DNA from: Datura wrightii
Lineage: Eukaryota; Streptophyta; Magnoliopsida; Solanales; Solanaceae
Reading direction: 5' to 3'
Length of the DNA stretch: 64,000 nucleotides
Assembly: GCA_035772735.1 (NCBI GenBank)
Contig: JASDFA010000010.1
Span: 36,767,501 to 36,831,500, forward strand
Part shown: one piece after another, positions 32,397-45,273 of the stretch
Layout: each line of letters begins with the position of its first letter
Numbering within the stretch: the first letter of the stretch is position 1
Notes under the pieces: generated by a model
Database searches by the model: none
What the model saw: the letters and a program-made list of their open reading frames with translations, nothing else
Told to the model about the DNA's origin: nothing
Translations under genes and position numbers: made by a program

Positions 32397-34260
32397 CTTC
32401 ACCAATCCTTTCCTCCCATCCTCAACATAGGACACACTCTCCATGGACAACCTACTAAGAGCATCCTCCACTACATTGTCCTTGCTCGGATGATAAAGGA
32501 CACTCATGTCATAGTCTTTGAGAAGCTCAAGCCATCTCCTTTGCTGCAAATTCAGATCCTTTTAAGTAAAAGCATAATGAAGGCTCTTGTGATTCATGAA
32601 CACATCCACATGCACCCCATACAAGTAGTGCCTCTAAATCTTCAAGGCAAACACCATAGCTGCTAATTCTAGGTCATGCGCAGGGTACTTCTTCTTATAA
32701 GTTTTAAGCTACCTCGAAGCATAGGAAATGACCTTTCCATGCTGCATCAACATATGTCCAAGGCCAATCCAAGAAGCATCACAATATACAACAATCCCAT
32801 CCGCACCCTGCAGTAGAGTCAAAACTGGAGCTGAGGTGAGTCAAGCCTTTAACTCCTGAAAACCTTTCTCACAAGCATTATACCACTGAAATTTGACCTT
32901 TTTTTGGGTCGACCTAGTCAAAGGTGCTGTAATGGATGAAAATCCCTCTACGTATCTCCTGTAGTAGCCAGCTAAGCCCAAAAAGCTCCTAATCTCAGTA
33001 GGGCTGACAGGTCTAGGCCAATTCTTTACCGCCACAATCTTTTGAGAGTCTACCTGCTCACCCTTACTTGACATCACATGAAATAAAAATACCACTAAGT
33101 TCAACCAAAACTCACACTGCTGAATTTAGCAAAAAACTGAAGATCCTTACGAGTCTTCAACACAATTCTCAAGTGAGTGACATGTTTCTCCTCACTCCAA
33201 GTGTATACGAGGATGTCATCTATAAAAAAGATAACGAATATATCTAGATACTTTTTGAAAACCATGTCCATCAAATCCATGAAAGATGCAAGAGTATTTG
33301 TTAGTCCAAAAGACATAACCACAAACTCACAGTGACTATACAGAGTCCTGAAGGCTTTCAGAATGACAATCTCCCTAACCCTATGCTAGTGATAGCTGAA
33401 TTTGAGGTCTATCTTCAAAAAACACTTAGAATCCTGAAGATGGTCGAATAAGTCATTAATCCTGGGGGGGGGGGGAATTCTTATTCTTGATTGTGACCTT
33501 GTTCAACTACCGATAATTGATGTACCCCTGGGAGAACCATCTTTCTTTTGAACAAAGAGGACTGGAGCACCCCATGGGGACTTACTAGGCCTAATGAAAC
33601 CCTTATCTAAGAGATCTTTCAACTATTCTTTCAGCTCTTTGAGCTCGGCTGGAGCCATTCTATAAGAAGGAATAGATATGGGTAGCATATCACGGAGAAG
33701 ATCAATACCGAAGTCAATCTCTCGCTCGATCTGGACTCTTGGTAGATCATTTGGAAACACCTTTGGATATTCACTTACAACAAGAACAAATTGGAGAGTC
33801 GAGGTCTCAAACTTAAAATCCTTAATGTGAACTGGATGATATACACAACCCTTGGAGTTCATCTTACTGGCCTTAAGATAGGAGAAAAAACGACCTACAT
33901 ACATTGATGAGAACCCATTCATTCTAGGATCGACTCACTCGGGAATCAAAACTCTACTGACCGGGTTATATAATTAATTGAAGCATAACAAGCATACAAC
34001 CAAGTCATACCAAAGATAACATTGAAATCTGCCATATCTAACTCCACTAGGTCAGCTGCGATGACCTTCTGAAGAACTGTGACAGGGAAATTTCTATATA
34101 CCTGTTGAGCTATAACTAACTCATTGACAGGAGCAGAGACTGAGAAGGGTCCTGAGAGGATTTCAGGAAAAACACTGAAACTGATTGAAATATAAGGAGT
34201 CCTGAAGGATAATGTGGCTCCTAGATCTAGCAATGCGAAAACATCAATATGAAATACTCA
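32397..34260 (-). pseudogene. Element C protease, reverse transcriptase and RNaseH (broken)
   Basis: On the minus strand, protease lies at about 34260-33940, with the active-site segment LLDLGATLSF retaining its aspartate. It is followed by the usual linker ending YRMAPAELKELKE near 33625. Reverse transcriptase runs about 33600-32900, with the polymerase motif FIDDIL near 33205-33225. RNaseH runs about 32850-32397, ending in DALSRLSMESVS. A run of 12 G at 33464-33475 disrupts the RT reading frame, and stops occur elsewhere. Integrase and chromodomain continue at 14564 on the far side of element B. The gene order PR-RT-RH-IN is that of Ty3/gypsy. Confidence 0.82.
33464..33475. repeat. Run of 12 G within C's RT
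   Basis: This homopolymer replaces the region where H's RT reads KNRYPLRRIDDL. It shifts the frame and is a likely site of sequencing or replication slippage. Confidence 0.9.
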
Positions 34261-34379
34261 TAACATACCAGTGACCACATCTGGTGAACTCTCCTACTCC
34301 TGGCAAGATGATAGTGCATAGAACTTGTTCTAGCGCTGACCACTACCTGCACTAGAAGATATGCCCTGCTAAGGTGCGC

Positions 34380-35516
34380 GAGCTGCTGGAGCTACTGAAG
34401 TGGTGGCTGGGGCATGACCTATACCGTCACCCTATCTAGCTGAAGGGCAGTCCCTGCACATGTGTTCGGGCTTCCCACACCCGAAGCAAACATATGAGCC
34501 AACTTGGCACTCTCCTTGGTGATTCTTACCATACTTCTTGCAAGTTGGGAAAGAGCACTCCCATGACATGGTCCTCGAACCCCTAAAGCCTGATGCTCTA
34601 CCTCTCTGATCACCTCTGGGCCTGGATGGAACTCTTATTGATGATGGAGTTAGGGCTGACCACCTCTGATGTGCCTGTGGGCAATGTCCACCACTATACC
34701 TATGCTAAGAATACCCAAAGCTCCCCGTCCTAGCCCTCTTGGCCTTTCTCTCTCTCTCCTTCATCTGCTCCTCTTTTATTTGCTAAGCATATATCATTTA
34801 TCGAGAGATATCCATATCGCTAATCAGCATAGAGGTCCTGCACTTCTTGGCAAATGAATCTGCAACACCTGATACAAATTGCTCATATGAGCCCTCGGCT
34901 CAGCAACCATCTCTGGGGCATACTTGAACAGCTGGGTGAACTTCAAGGCATACTCCTAAGCTGTCATGTCATTCTACTTCAAATTAATGAAATTTGCTGC
35001 CTTTTCTTCCCTCAACTCCTAGGGAAAGAACCTATCCAAGAGAACCTTGACGAACTCATCCCAACCAATAGGAGTTGCACCTATTCAACGACTCTCCTTC
35101 CATTGTTGAAACCAAATGTGAGCTACCCCCTTAAGCTGATAGGAGGCCAAGTCTGCACTTTTCTCTCCTGAAACTCCCATAATCAGAGTAATCTTCTAGA
35201 TCCCCATAATGAGCTCTTGTGGATCCTCGTCCACCTTAGAACAATGAAACTCTGGCAGATTCATCCAAGTGAAGTTTTGCACCCTAGCTGCCCCCGCATT
35301 CTCATTCATGTGCACATGAGCCACTGCTTATTGGTTGACTTAGGCTGTCACAACCTGTGCCAACATTTGAAAAGTATCCCTAAACTCAGCATGAGTCACC
35401 TTCTCTTGCAAAGTATCAACTGGAGCTGATGGGGCTGGCTGATGCTCATCTCCATTATAATTACCATGGCCATTGCCAATTCCATTTCTTCTTTTATTAA
35501 CTCGGCGAGGAGGCAT
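34380..35516 (-). pseudogene. Element C gag (broken)
   Basis: The ATG at 35516-35514 opens MPPRRVNKRRNG, the family's usual gag start. The capsid part follows in several frames, and a nucleocapsid knuckle CFGCGKPEHMCRDC (CX2CX4HX4C) lies at 34487-34447. Several in-frame stops and shifts break it. Downstream on the same strand is the protease at about 34260. Gag would form the particle in which reverse transcription occurs. Confidence 0.78.
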
Positions 35517-35630
35517 AGATAATGAAAGAAGGAAAGTCTTCTAAAACATATAGTAGCCTCTTCCTCATAAGTGTAGCGCACTTCACACCCATGATAAAGA
35601 CTTTACATAATATGGCTTTAAAACACACCT

Positions 35631-35648
35631 AAACTTGGCTCTGGTACA
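35631..35648 (-). other. Primer-binding site of element C (degenerate tRNA-iMet)
   Basis: The minus strand reads TGTACCAGAGCCAAGTTT. Compared with TGGTATCAGAGCCAGGTTT it has one lost base and two transitions. Confidence 0.7.
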
Positions 35649-35654
35649 AAGTTT

Positions 35655-35680
35655 TTCACGACTGAGCACCTTGGGAGGTA
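35655..35680 (-). repeat. Element C 5' LTR, inner scrap
   Basis: 'cacgactgagcaccttgg' resembles 'cacgactcgagcttgg' at the inner end of C's 3' LTR (10722). The LTR is then interrupted by element I. Confidence 0.55.
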
Positions 35681-36564
35681 TGACTAGAACCTGGTGCCCT
35701 ACTAGGGACTGGACTAATCTGACTGAACTTATGCACTTCTAGTGCAAACTTACTTCTCACATCAAGAAAACAATGGGCTATATCTCGGCTGTAAACATAG
35801 CCCCCAACCGACAAGGCCTTATAGCCACCTGTAAAATAAATTAGCTAACCAACAACATGAGATAAGAGGGGATCCTATATGGGCTGACAAGGTCACCATG
35901 CATTCTAGTTAGAACTGAAACGAAAATTTAGCGATTTACATATACTATAGCCGACAAGGCCACTATCCAACAGCTAAACAAGGCCCTATACGGCTACCAT
36001 CACAAAATGAAACATATATCTAGGCCCCACACGGCCAACAACAGACTAACCATAGGGAACTGTAAATCTACAAGCCTTTAGTTATAGAATAGTGGTCGAG
36101 ACAGGGCCCCGACCTACTCATAAACTGAACAATCAAAAAGAGCAGACCTTCTAGCTATTAGCTCCGGAGGAAGGGAGTTGACTGTACTGCTAACCTGGCT
36201 GGAAGCTATGAAGATCCCAGTCTTTGCCTATCTACACCTGCAGGAAAGTAATGCAGCACCCAAGGAGGGCATCAGTACAATATGTACCGAATATGTAAGG
36301 AAGTAAAATAATAAGTGAATGAGAGTGGAAGGACTGAAATAATCATACAAAAGGGCAAGAGTTTAACCTGAACGATCTCGCTATCTGTAGTAATTAGTTA
36401 ACAAGATACACATATATACAAACAAGAACCTAGTCGGGCCCCTATAAGCCTGGAAGGAACAACCTATACAAGAATAACCTACCTGGGCCCCCATAAGCCT
36501 TGGCAGGTACAAGCAATATATGTTACACTATCTAGTTGCTAATGATTGCAGTATAGGGTAACTC

Positions 36565-37080
36565 AAAACGACCCTCACAGCCTCGATCTAATAGGATTCA
36601 CTATGGCCCTCATGGCCTCAATCTAATGGAACTTACTATGGCCCTCACGACCTCAATCGAATGGAACTCACTATTGCCCTCACAGCCTCAATCTAATAGA
36701 ACTCTCTATGGCCCTCGCGACCTCAATCTAATGGAACTCTCTATGGCCCTCGCGGCCTTAGTAGAATAGGAATCGATATGGCCCTTGTGGCCTCTATACT
36801 AGAACTTAGTTTGGCCTTCGCAGCATCAGTATAACAGAACTCAATATGGCCCTCGTGGCCTCAATATAACATAACTCAATATGGCCCTCGCGGCCTCAAT
36901 ATAACAGAACTCAATATGGCCCTCGTGACCTCAACATAACTGAACTTAATACGACCCTCGCAACCTCAATATAATAGATCTCAATACGGCCCTCGTGACC
37001 TCAATATAAAAAAATTCAATACGGCCCTTGCGACCTCAATATAATAGAACTCAATACGGCCCTCGCGGCCTCAATATAAC
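36565..37080 (-). repeat. 35-bp tandem array in I 3' LTR
   Basis: About 15 units of a 35-bp repeat built on 'tatggccctcgcggcctcaatataacagaactcaa', written here only as its core GGCCCTCGCGGCC. Units differ mostly at the CG dinucleotides (cgcgg, cgtgg, catgg, cacag, cgtga). Confidence 0.85.
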
Positions 37081-37664
37081 AACAAAAGCTAATCACAATA
37101 GATATGCCTTTGACTCTCTTACTGGGACTCATACTGTATTACAATACTAAGTAAGCTAACTTGCCGAAGGAATTTGCCTAAACATACCTCGATTGTCGTT
37201 TCCTCAGTAACTGGAGAGTTTCAATTGGTATCCAATAGCCGTTCCTAACTATAACCGTGCTACTGAGAGAATGAAACTAGTTTCAGTACTAAATTCGGCA
37301 GAAATAATGACTTGTAATACTAGTATTGACTATACTTCAACTTAATGAACACGGACGAAAACGTATAATTTCCCGAGATTTCAGAAGGGAGAAATACTTA
37401 CTTTAAGCCCGTGATTTTATAGAAATCAGTTTGAAGCAAATCTGATAACTTTTGCTCGGCGGAGTTACTATTCTCCGGGCGAATTTCACGAAAATAACTC
37501 CGTAGTAATGCTTCCTATAGGCTTAGGATTCAATATCCGAAGTTAATTTGAATTTGGACGGCGTTTCATAGCGTAAATAGATGAAAATTTGCTACTTTCT
37601 TCGTATTCCCTCTCCCCTGGCCGAAAGTGAAATGTGGAAAATGATTCAACAGCTAAAGGGACCT

Positions 37665-37775
37665 TATATATATACTTGGGCGGTGGACAAGGGGTCTGTG
37701 GCACGGAACCCATCGCGCCAAAATACTGGCATGTCACAGAGCCCAACGCGGATGGGGAGGGTCCGTGATATGTTG
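37665..37775 (-). promoter_or_regulatory. U3 dyad module and TATA box, I 3' LTR
   Basis: The minus strand reads CAACATATCACGGACC from 37775, CCGC in the middle, CTCTGTGACATG to 37730, then a TATATATATA at 37674-37665. Order and orientation relative to the TATA box match the module in D, E and F. Confidence 0.55.
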
Positions 37776-37932
37776 CCCCTCTGGCAACCTACTTTGGCCT
37801 TCTCCCGTGCAACCTCGACTTCGCGCTCGATAGGCCTTTCCCTGGGCCCTTTCTCGCATGCGTCGTACTCTAAAACTCTTGACTAACGTATGAATAGGCC
37901 AAATAAATTTTAGAAGTTTACGGGGTGTAACA

Positions 37933-37950
37933 TCCCCCCCTCTCCCTTAG
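37933..37950 (-). other. Polypurine tract of element I
   Basis: The minus strand carries AAGGGAGAGGGGGGG and then the LTR start, a typical plus-strand primer site. Confidence 0.8.
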
Positions 37951-38205
37951 GAATATTCGTCCTCGAATGTCACGTACAGGAGCTTAACTCTTTCAACTAT
38001 TATTTTGGAAAAATCTTTCGGCAGAGTCTCCCCTGTAATATGGACTATCTAAAAACCCTGAAACGCAGAAAAGTACAACATAGTACTATCTCACACAACA
38101 CTATAATAACTCTTCCACAACTAAGAGATGGCTAATCAAACAGTACTGATAACATAAGTAATAAACTAACAACTAAATAACAACATCATCTTAACTGTAT
38201 AATCT

Positions 38206-41200
38206 GAGTCAATCCTGGAACAAGTGAGGATATCTAGACCTCATGTCGTCCTCAGCTTCCCAAGTTATTTCTTCTTTATTTCTGCTCCTCCACAACACCT
38301 TAACAGAGGCCACATCTTTAGTTCTCAGTCTGTGAACCTGCCGATCTAATATTACAATTGGAATCTCTTCGTAAGCTAGCTCTTCAGCGACCTGAATATC
38401 TCCAACTGGTACCACTCCGGGCGGTTCACCTATACACTTTCGTAACATAGACATGTGAAATACTGGACGAACAGATTCTAACTCTAGAGGAAACTCTAAT
38501 TCATATGCCACTCGGCCTATTCTCTGGATGATCCGATATGGCCCAATGAACCTCGGGCTAAGCTTGACCTTCTGACCAAATCTCATCACGCCCTTTATCG
38601 GTGACACTTTAAGGAATACCCAGTCATTCACATCAAATTCTAAGTCTCTACGCCGTACACCAGAGTAGGATTTTTGACGACTCTGAGCTGTTAGTAGCCA
38701 TTCTCTGATAAGTTTCACTTTCTCTTCCGACTAGTGGATCAGGTCAGGCCCGACAAACCTTGCTTCTCCTACTTCGAACCACCCAACTAGGAACCAGCAT
38801 TTCTGCCCATATAGTGCCTCATAAGGTGCCATATGCATGGAAGAATGGGAACTATTATTATATGCAAACTCAATAAGGGGTAAATGCTCGTCCCAGTTCC
38901 CTCCAAAGTCTAGCACACATGCTCGTAACATATCCTCGAGTGTTTGAATGGTGCGCTCTGCCTGGCCATCTATTTGGGGATGGAAGGTTGTACTCAGATT
39001 AACCTGTGTCCTAAACCTTTCTGAAATAACTATCAAAATCTAGTTGTAAACTATGCTCCTCTGTCAGAAATAATAGATACTAGAACGCCGTGCAATCAGA
39101 CTATCTCTTTAATGCATAACTCTACATAGTCTTCAGCTAAAAATATGGTCCGAACTAGTAGAAAGTGAGCTGATTTCGTTAGTCTGTCAACAATAACCCA
39201 AATAGAGTCAAACTTACGTCTAGTACGGGGTAATCCTGTCACAAAGTCCATATTACCTGCTTCCCATTTCCACATCGGTATAGCCATCTCCTGAGTTAAT
39301 TTGCTAGGTTCCTGGTGCTCAGCCGTCACCTGCTGACAATTAGGGCACTAGTCTACGAAAGCGGTTACATCTTCATTTCGAGCAACCAATATGTATCATT
39401 TATGTCATGGTACATCTTCATCAAACCAGGATGAAGAGAGTAAGGAGAATAATGTACCTCTGCCATAATCTTCAGGCAAAGCCCTACTGCATCTGGAATG
39501 TAGAGACGACCTCTGTACCTCAACACCCCATCTTCAGCTATCCCAAAAGCCGCTAGTTCACCATGTCGAACTCTATATCTAAGTTGCGCTAAATGAGAGT
39601 CCTCATACTACCGCTCTTTTACCTCTACCACCAGGGACGATACTACTATATTCCGTATTATGGCACCATTGTCCTCTAAATCTATTACCCGAACTACTAA
39701 AATAGCTAACCGATGCAACTCTCAAGCCATCTCCCGCTTTTCTGGCCTCAGATATGCTAAACTCCCATAGATCTGCAACTGAGGGCATCTGCTACAATAT
39801 TAGCTTTTCTTGGACGATACAAGATGTCACATTGTAATCATTTAGCAACTCTAACACACGACGCTGTCACAAATTTAGCTCTTTCTATGTGAAAATATAC
39901 TGGAGGCTTTTACGATCCGTGAAAATATCTACATGTACACCATACAAGTAATGCCTCCATATGTTTAATGCATGAATTACTGCAGCTAACTCCAGATCAT
40001 GGGTGGGATAGTTCTTTTCGTGATTTCTAAGCTGTCTGGAGGCATAAACGATTACCTTCCCATGTTTCATCAGGATACACCCTAACCTGACGCCTGAAGC
40101 ATCACAATACAGGGCATACCCCTCTGAGCCTTCTGGAAATGCTAACACTGGTGCCGATGTCAACCTGTTTTCAATTCTTATAAACTCTACTCACAGGCCT
40201 CGGTCCACTGAAATTTGGCTACTTTCTGAGTCAATTTAGTCAAGGGACCAACAGGGTAGAAAAGCCTTCCACAAACCTCCTATAATACCCGGCTAGGCCT
40301 AGCAAGCTGCGAACTTTTATGGGAGTGGTAGGTCTGGGCCATGTCTTTACTGCCTCTATTTTCTGTGAATCAACCTGAATACTAGCCTTTGATACAATGT
40401 GTCCCAAGAAAGATACAGAACTCAACCAAAACTTCATATTTAGAGAATTTTGCATATAACTGGCGGTCTCTGAGGGTCTGGAGTACTGTCCGCAAATGAT
40501 CCCTGTGTTCTGTTTCTGAGTGGGAGTATACCAAAGTATCATCAATAAACATGATCACAAACAAATCTAAGTATCGCCGGAAGATACTGTTCATTAAGTA
40601 CATGAATACCGTTGGGGCATTTTTCAACCTGAAGGACATAACTATAAACTTGAAATGACCATACCTGGTCCTAAAAGCTGTCTTTGGGATATCCTTCTCC
40701 CGTACTCGAACATGATGGTATCTGGATCTCAAGTCAATTTTAAAAAAATATTGAGCCCCTTGCAACTGATCCAACAAATCATCTCTCCTGCGAAGCGGGT
40801 ATTTATTTTAAATAGTCACTTTATTCAATTGTCAATAATCTATGCACATGCGGAGAGAGCCATCTTTCTTCCTCACAAATAGAACTGGTGCACCCCACGG
40901 TGATGTACTCAGCTTGATGAAGCCCTTATCTAACAAATCTTTCAGCTATTCTTTAAGTTCCCTCAAATCAGCTGGAGCCATTCGGTATGGAGGAATGGAT
41001 ATAGGCTGAGTATCTGGTAGCAAATCAATAGAGAAATCAATTTCCCTTTCTGGAGGGATGCTAGGGAGTTCATATGGAAACACATCTGGAAATTCATTAA
41101 CCAATGGGATGGACTGAAAAGTCGGGGACTCTGCTTGCATATCCGGGACCCTAACAATATGGTAGAAGCAAACCTTTGCTATCAACTTCTTTGCCCTAAG

Positions 41201-41600
41201 ATAGGATATGAACTTACCTTTTGGCGTGGTTGTACTACCTCTCCATTCTCGCACTACTTCCCCCCGGAAGTGGAACTGGACGATTTTGGTCCAACACTCC
41301 ACAGTAGCATAACACGGTGCCAACCAATCCATACCATAATTACATCAAAATCAATCATCTCTAGCTCTACTAAATCTTCTGAGGTCTGACGACCCACAAT
41401 CTCTACTGTACAAGCCCGGTAAATTCTTTTAGCAATAATAGAGTCATCTACGAGTGTAGATACTGAAAAAGGTTGCTGAAGCAGTTCTGGCACTATATCA
41501 AACTTTCAGGCTACTAATGGAGTACCATATGGCAGAGTAGATCCCGGATCTATCAAAGCATAAACTGAGTGGGAACAAACATCTAATATACCTGTCACAA
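38206..41600 (-). pseudogene. Element I pol polyprotein (broken)
   Basis: Protease has an intact D-P-G-S-T site near 41560. The linker ends YRMAPADLRELKE near 40950. RT runs about 40900-40250, with FIDDTLVYS near 40540 (both catalytic aspartates present), and RNaseH about 40163-39880 (CDASG; HDLELAAV; FTDRKSL). The integrase core has its first aspartate in NMDFVTGLP (about 39250), the second in ISDRG (about 39055) and the glutamate in GQAERTIQTLEDML (about 38950). The C-terminal part includes RFGQKVKLSPRFIGPYRI and a chromodomain (VILDRQVHRLR...VLWRSR...TWEAEDDM) ending near 38209. Stops and frame shifts between segments mean it is not functional as it stands, but all catalytic motifs remain readable, so it is the best-preserved pol in the window. 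Confidence 0.85.
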
Positions 41601-41619
41601 CATCTGGAAACAACTTTGA

Positions 41620-42943
41620 CTCCTGTCGCCCTGGTAGTGCATATGTGCGGTCTTGGCCGCTGCCTGAACTGGATGCCCTGGATCTGCGTCGGCCCCTACC
41701 AGCTGGAGTTGAGGGCCCTTGCCCTGCAGAGGGTGTTGGGGCAACGAACCTGCTGAGGATCCATCCCGCTGATCTTGGCTGCTCTGGCGTCTATTCGGAC
41801 AATTTCTCATCATATGTCCCTCCTGCCTACAAGAATAGCAGGCTGTGGAACCATACCTACACCTCCCCAGGTGCTCTATGTGGCAAGTACTGCACCGGGC
41901 ACTGCTAATTCTATCTGATCCGATCCTATCTACTGCTATGAGCCTGATGCCTGTGAACTCTCACTGGGACCTAATTGTCCATGATGATCTGATTTGCTAC
42001 CCTACTACTACTGGAACGGGGGCTTGGATGGCCTACCTGATAAACGAAGCTTGGGTCCACCCGAAAAATCCACCTGAAAATCTATGGGTCTACCCCTCCG
42101 ACGCTGCTCCTGAATTGCCCTCTCCATGGCATACTGACGCCACCTGAGCTCCTCTATATTCTGAGCAAATGCCTAATCCTATGAAATATCTATATCTTCT
42201 CGCAGTATGGCCGTAATACATGACTCCACATATTCTGGCAAAAGTCCCATAATGAACCGATGCACCCTGGCTGGCATGGTGTCAACAAATGAGAGTGCAT
42301 ATCTGACTAAGGAATCAAACCTCAATGCACACTCTCTGACGCTCATTCTGCCCTGCTCTAGGTGCAAAAACTGCTCTACTTTGGCCTGTCGGACCTCTCG
42401 GGGCAAGTAATGATTTATGAAAGCCTCAAAGAAAACAGGCCACGTAGGTGGAGGTGCATCTCTGCCTCGGGATCTCTCCCAACTCTCTTACCACAAAACT
42501 GCTACATCTCGCAATCGGAATACTGCTAGCTGAAATGATTTGGTAGACAAGGCATGCATAACCCTGAATATTCTCTGCAACTGATCTATTAAATTTTGGG
42601 GATCCTCTCTACGATCGGTCCCTGTAAACTGTGGGGGACTCGGAGCAAGAAATTCACGAACTCTCAAGCTACCATGCCCCTCAGCGGGCTCTGCGGTAGT
42701 TGGTACTAGTGGTTGAGGTTGATACTGGGAAGCCATCATCTGAACCCACATATAAAATGCATTTCTAAGCTCCTAATCTGATGGTACTGGAATAGCTAGG
42801 GGTGGTACTGGTGTATCTGCTACCCTGGTGGGATCTGAGTGCGGTGGTGAGTGCTGAGGAGATCGAGGGGATGTCTCTCTGTCTCCCTCAGGCCAGGTCG
42901 ACTCTGACTGGGGCCCCCTACTGGTGCCCTCTCCTGCCACCAT
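41620..42943 (-). pseudogene. Element I gag (broken)
   Basis: The likely start is the ATG at 42943-42941 (MVAGEG). The capsid region includes REFLAPSPPQFTGTDRREDPQNLIDQLQRIFRVM (about 42660-42560) and PREVRQAKVEQFLHLEQGRMSVRE (about 42400-42330), here named only to mark family features. The knuckle CYSCRQEGHMMRNC (CX2CX4HX4C) is at 41840-41799. A TAG in the N-terminal part and later frame changes break it. The N-terminus is rich in Pro and Ser and unlike that of the A/C/G/H gag. Confidence 0.78.
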
Positions 42944-43087
42944 ATCTAAATCTCGACCAGTCGCAGTCCATCGTGCATCTGAAATTTTTCTCTGTAAATA
43001 ACAAAATAATGTAGGCTTAGGTGATTACCCTATACAACTCAGCTCTATAGCACGACTGGAGGAGAAAGAAGAGCAACCACACAATTA
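42944..43087 (-). other. Element I leader
   Basis: Noncoding sequence between LTR and gag. The only initiator-Met-like string is a poor match, TGCTATAGAGC on the minus strand near 43055. Confidence 0.4.
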
Positions 43088-43974
43088 TGTCCCGTAGCCT
43101 GGCACCTACTAGGGTGTGGATTGATCTGACTGAACTTATGCACTTTTGGTGCAAACTTACTTATCACATCAAGAAAACACCAGGCTATATCTCGGCTGTA
43201 AACACAGCCCCTGACCGACAAGGCCTTATAGCCACCTGTAAAATAAAATAGCAAACCAACATTAGGCGATAAGAGGGGATCTTATGCGGGCCGACAAGGC
43301 CACCATGCTGTCTAGTTATAACTTAAATGAAAATCAGGCGACTTACACATACTATAGCCGATAAGGCCACAGTCCAACAGCTAAACTAGGCCCCACACGG
43401 CCGCCATCATGAAATGAAACATATATCTGGGCCCCACACGACCAACAATAGACTAACCATAGGGAACTATAAATCTACAAGCCTCTAGGAGTAAAATAGT
43501 GGTCGAGACAGGGCCCCGACCTACCCATAAACTGAACAATCAAAAAGAGCAGACCTTCTAGCTATTAGCTCCAGAGGAAGGGAACTAACTATACTGTTAA
43601 CCTACTGGAAGCTACGAAGATCCTGGTCTGTGCCTATCTGCACCTGCAGGCAAGTAATGCAGCGCCCAAGGAGAGAATCAGTACAATATGTACCGAATAT
43701 GTAAAGTAGTAAAATAATAACTGAATGAGAGTAGAAGAACTAAAATAATCATACAAAATTGCAAGAGTTTAACCTGAACGATCTCGCTATCTGTAGTAAT
43801 TAATTAACAAGATACACATATATACAAACAAGAACCTAGTCGGGCCCCCATAAGCCTGGAAGGTACAACCCATACAAGAATAACCTACTTGGGCCCCCAT
43901 AAGCCTCACCAGGTACAAGCAATATATGTTACACTATCTGGTTGCTAATGATTGCAGTATAGGGTAACTCAAAA

Positions 43975-44420
43975 ACACCCTCACAGCCTCAATCTAATAG
44001 AACTCACTATGGCCCTCATGACCTCAATCTAATGGAACTTGCTATGGCCCTCATGGACTCAATCTAATGGAACTCACTATGGCCCTCACAGCCTCAATCT
44101 AATGGAACTCGCTATGGCCCTCGCGGCCTTCGTAGAATAGGACTCGATATGTCCCTCGCAGCCTCTATACAATAGAGCTCAATATGGCCCTCGTGACCTC
44201 AGTATAACAGAACTCAATATGGCCCTCGCAGCCTCAATATAACAGAACTCAGTATGGCCCTCGCAGCCTCAATATAATAGAACTCAATACGGCCCTCGTG
44301 GCCTCAATATAACAGAACTCAATACGGCCCTCGTGACCTCAATATAATAGAACTCAATATGGCCCTCGCGGCCTCAATATAACAGAACTCAATACGGCCC
44401 TTGCTACCTTAATATAACAA
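43975..44420 (-). repeat. 35-bp tandem array in I 5' LTR
   Basis: About 13 units, against about 15 in the 3' LTR, with the same CG-site variation. Confidence 0.85.
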
Positions 44421-45003
44421 CAACAACTAATCACTATAGTTATGCCTTTGACTCTCTTACTAGGACTCATACTATATTACAATACTAAGGAAGGTAACTT
44501 GCCGAAGGAATTCACCTTAAAATACCTCGATTTCCATTTCCTCAGTTAGTGGTGAGTTTTAACTAGTATTCAATAGCCCTTCCCAACTGTAACCGTGCTG
44601 CTGAGAGAATGAAACTAGTTTCAGTACTAAATTCAGCAGAAACAATGACTTGTAATACTAGTATTGACTATACTTCAACTTAACAAAACATGACCGAAAA
44701 CTTATAATTTCCTTAGAGTTCAGAAGGGAGAAATACTTACTTGAAGCCTGCGATCATATAAAAATCAGTTTGAAGAAATTCTGATAACTTTTTCTTGGCG
44801 ACGTTACGATTCACCGGGCAAATTCCACGAAAATAACTTCGTAGTAATGCTCCCTAGGGGCTTAGGATTCAATACCCGAGGTTAATTTGAATTTGGACGA
44901 CATTTCATGGCATAAACGGATGAAAATTTGCTGCTTTCTTCGTATTCCCTCTCCCTTGGATGAAAGTGAAATGTGGAAAATGATTCAACAACTAAAGGGA
45001 CCT

Positions 45004-45116
45004 TATATATATATACTTGGGCGGTGGACAAGGGGTCCGTGGCATGGACCCCATCGCACTAAAATACAGCTGCGTCATGGAGCCCAAAGCGGAGGGTGAG
45101 GGTCCGTGACACGTTG
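45004..45116 (-). promoter_or_regulatory. U3 dyad module and TATA box, I 5' LTR
   Basis: The minus strand reads CAACGTGTCACGGACC from 45116, CCGC in the middle and CTCCATGACGC to 45072, then an alternating TATA run at 45015-45004. Its first arm is identical to the Athila-like arm over CAACGTGTCACGGA. Confidence 0.6.
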
Positions 45117-45273
45117 CCCCTCTAGCAACCTGCTTGGGCCTTCTCCTGCGCAACCTCGACTCCCCGCTCGATTGGCCTTTTCCCCGGCCCTTTCTAGCAT
45201 GCGTTGTACTCTAAAACTCTTGATTAACGTATGAATCGGCCGACTAAATGTTCGAAGTTTATGGGGTGTAACA

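Larger units (their letters stand above)
35681..37932 (-). repeat. 3' LTR of element I
   Basis: This LTR is 2252 bp; on the minus strand it starts TGTTACACCCCGTAAACTTC at 37932. Its edge at 35681 is placed by alignment of TGACTAGAACCTGG with TGTCCCGTAGCCTGG at 43088. It contains the tandem array and a U3 dyad module. Confidence 0.8.
35681..45273 (-). mobile_element. Element I: full-length Tekay/Del-like chromovirus
   Basis: The minus strand runs 5' LTR (45273-43088), gag (42943-41620), pol with PR, RT, RNaseH, IN and chromodomain (41600-38206), polypurine tract and 3' LTR (37932-35681). Its gag N-terminus differs from that of A, C, G and H, so it is a separate family in the same clade. Flanking bases (aggta on the left, ggctc or aggct on the right) do not give a clean duplication. 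I cannot find a good initiator-Met primer-binding site at the LTR edge. Confidence 0.85.
43088..45273 (-). repeat. 5' LTR of element I
   Basis: This LTR is 2186 bp, starting TGTTACACCCCATAAACTTC on the minus strand at 45273. It is clearly homologous to 35681-37932 with many substitutions and a shorter tandem array. Confidence 0.8.

Noticed and set aside
36565..37080. CRISPR-like or satellite array
   Set aside because: Units are contiguous without spacers and occur at the same place in both LTRs of I, so they belong to the element.
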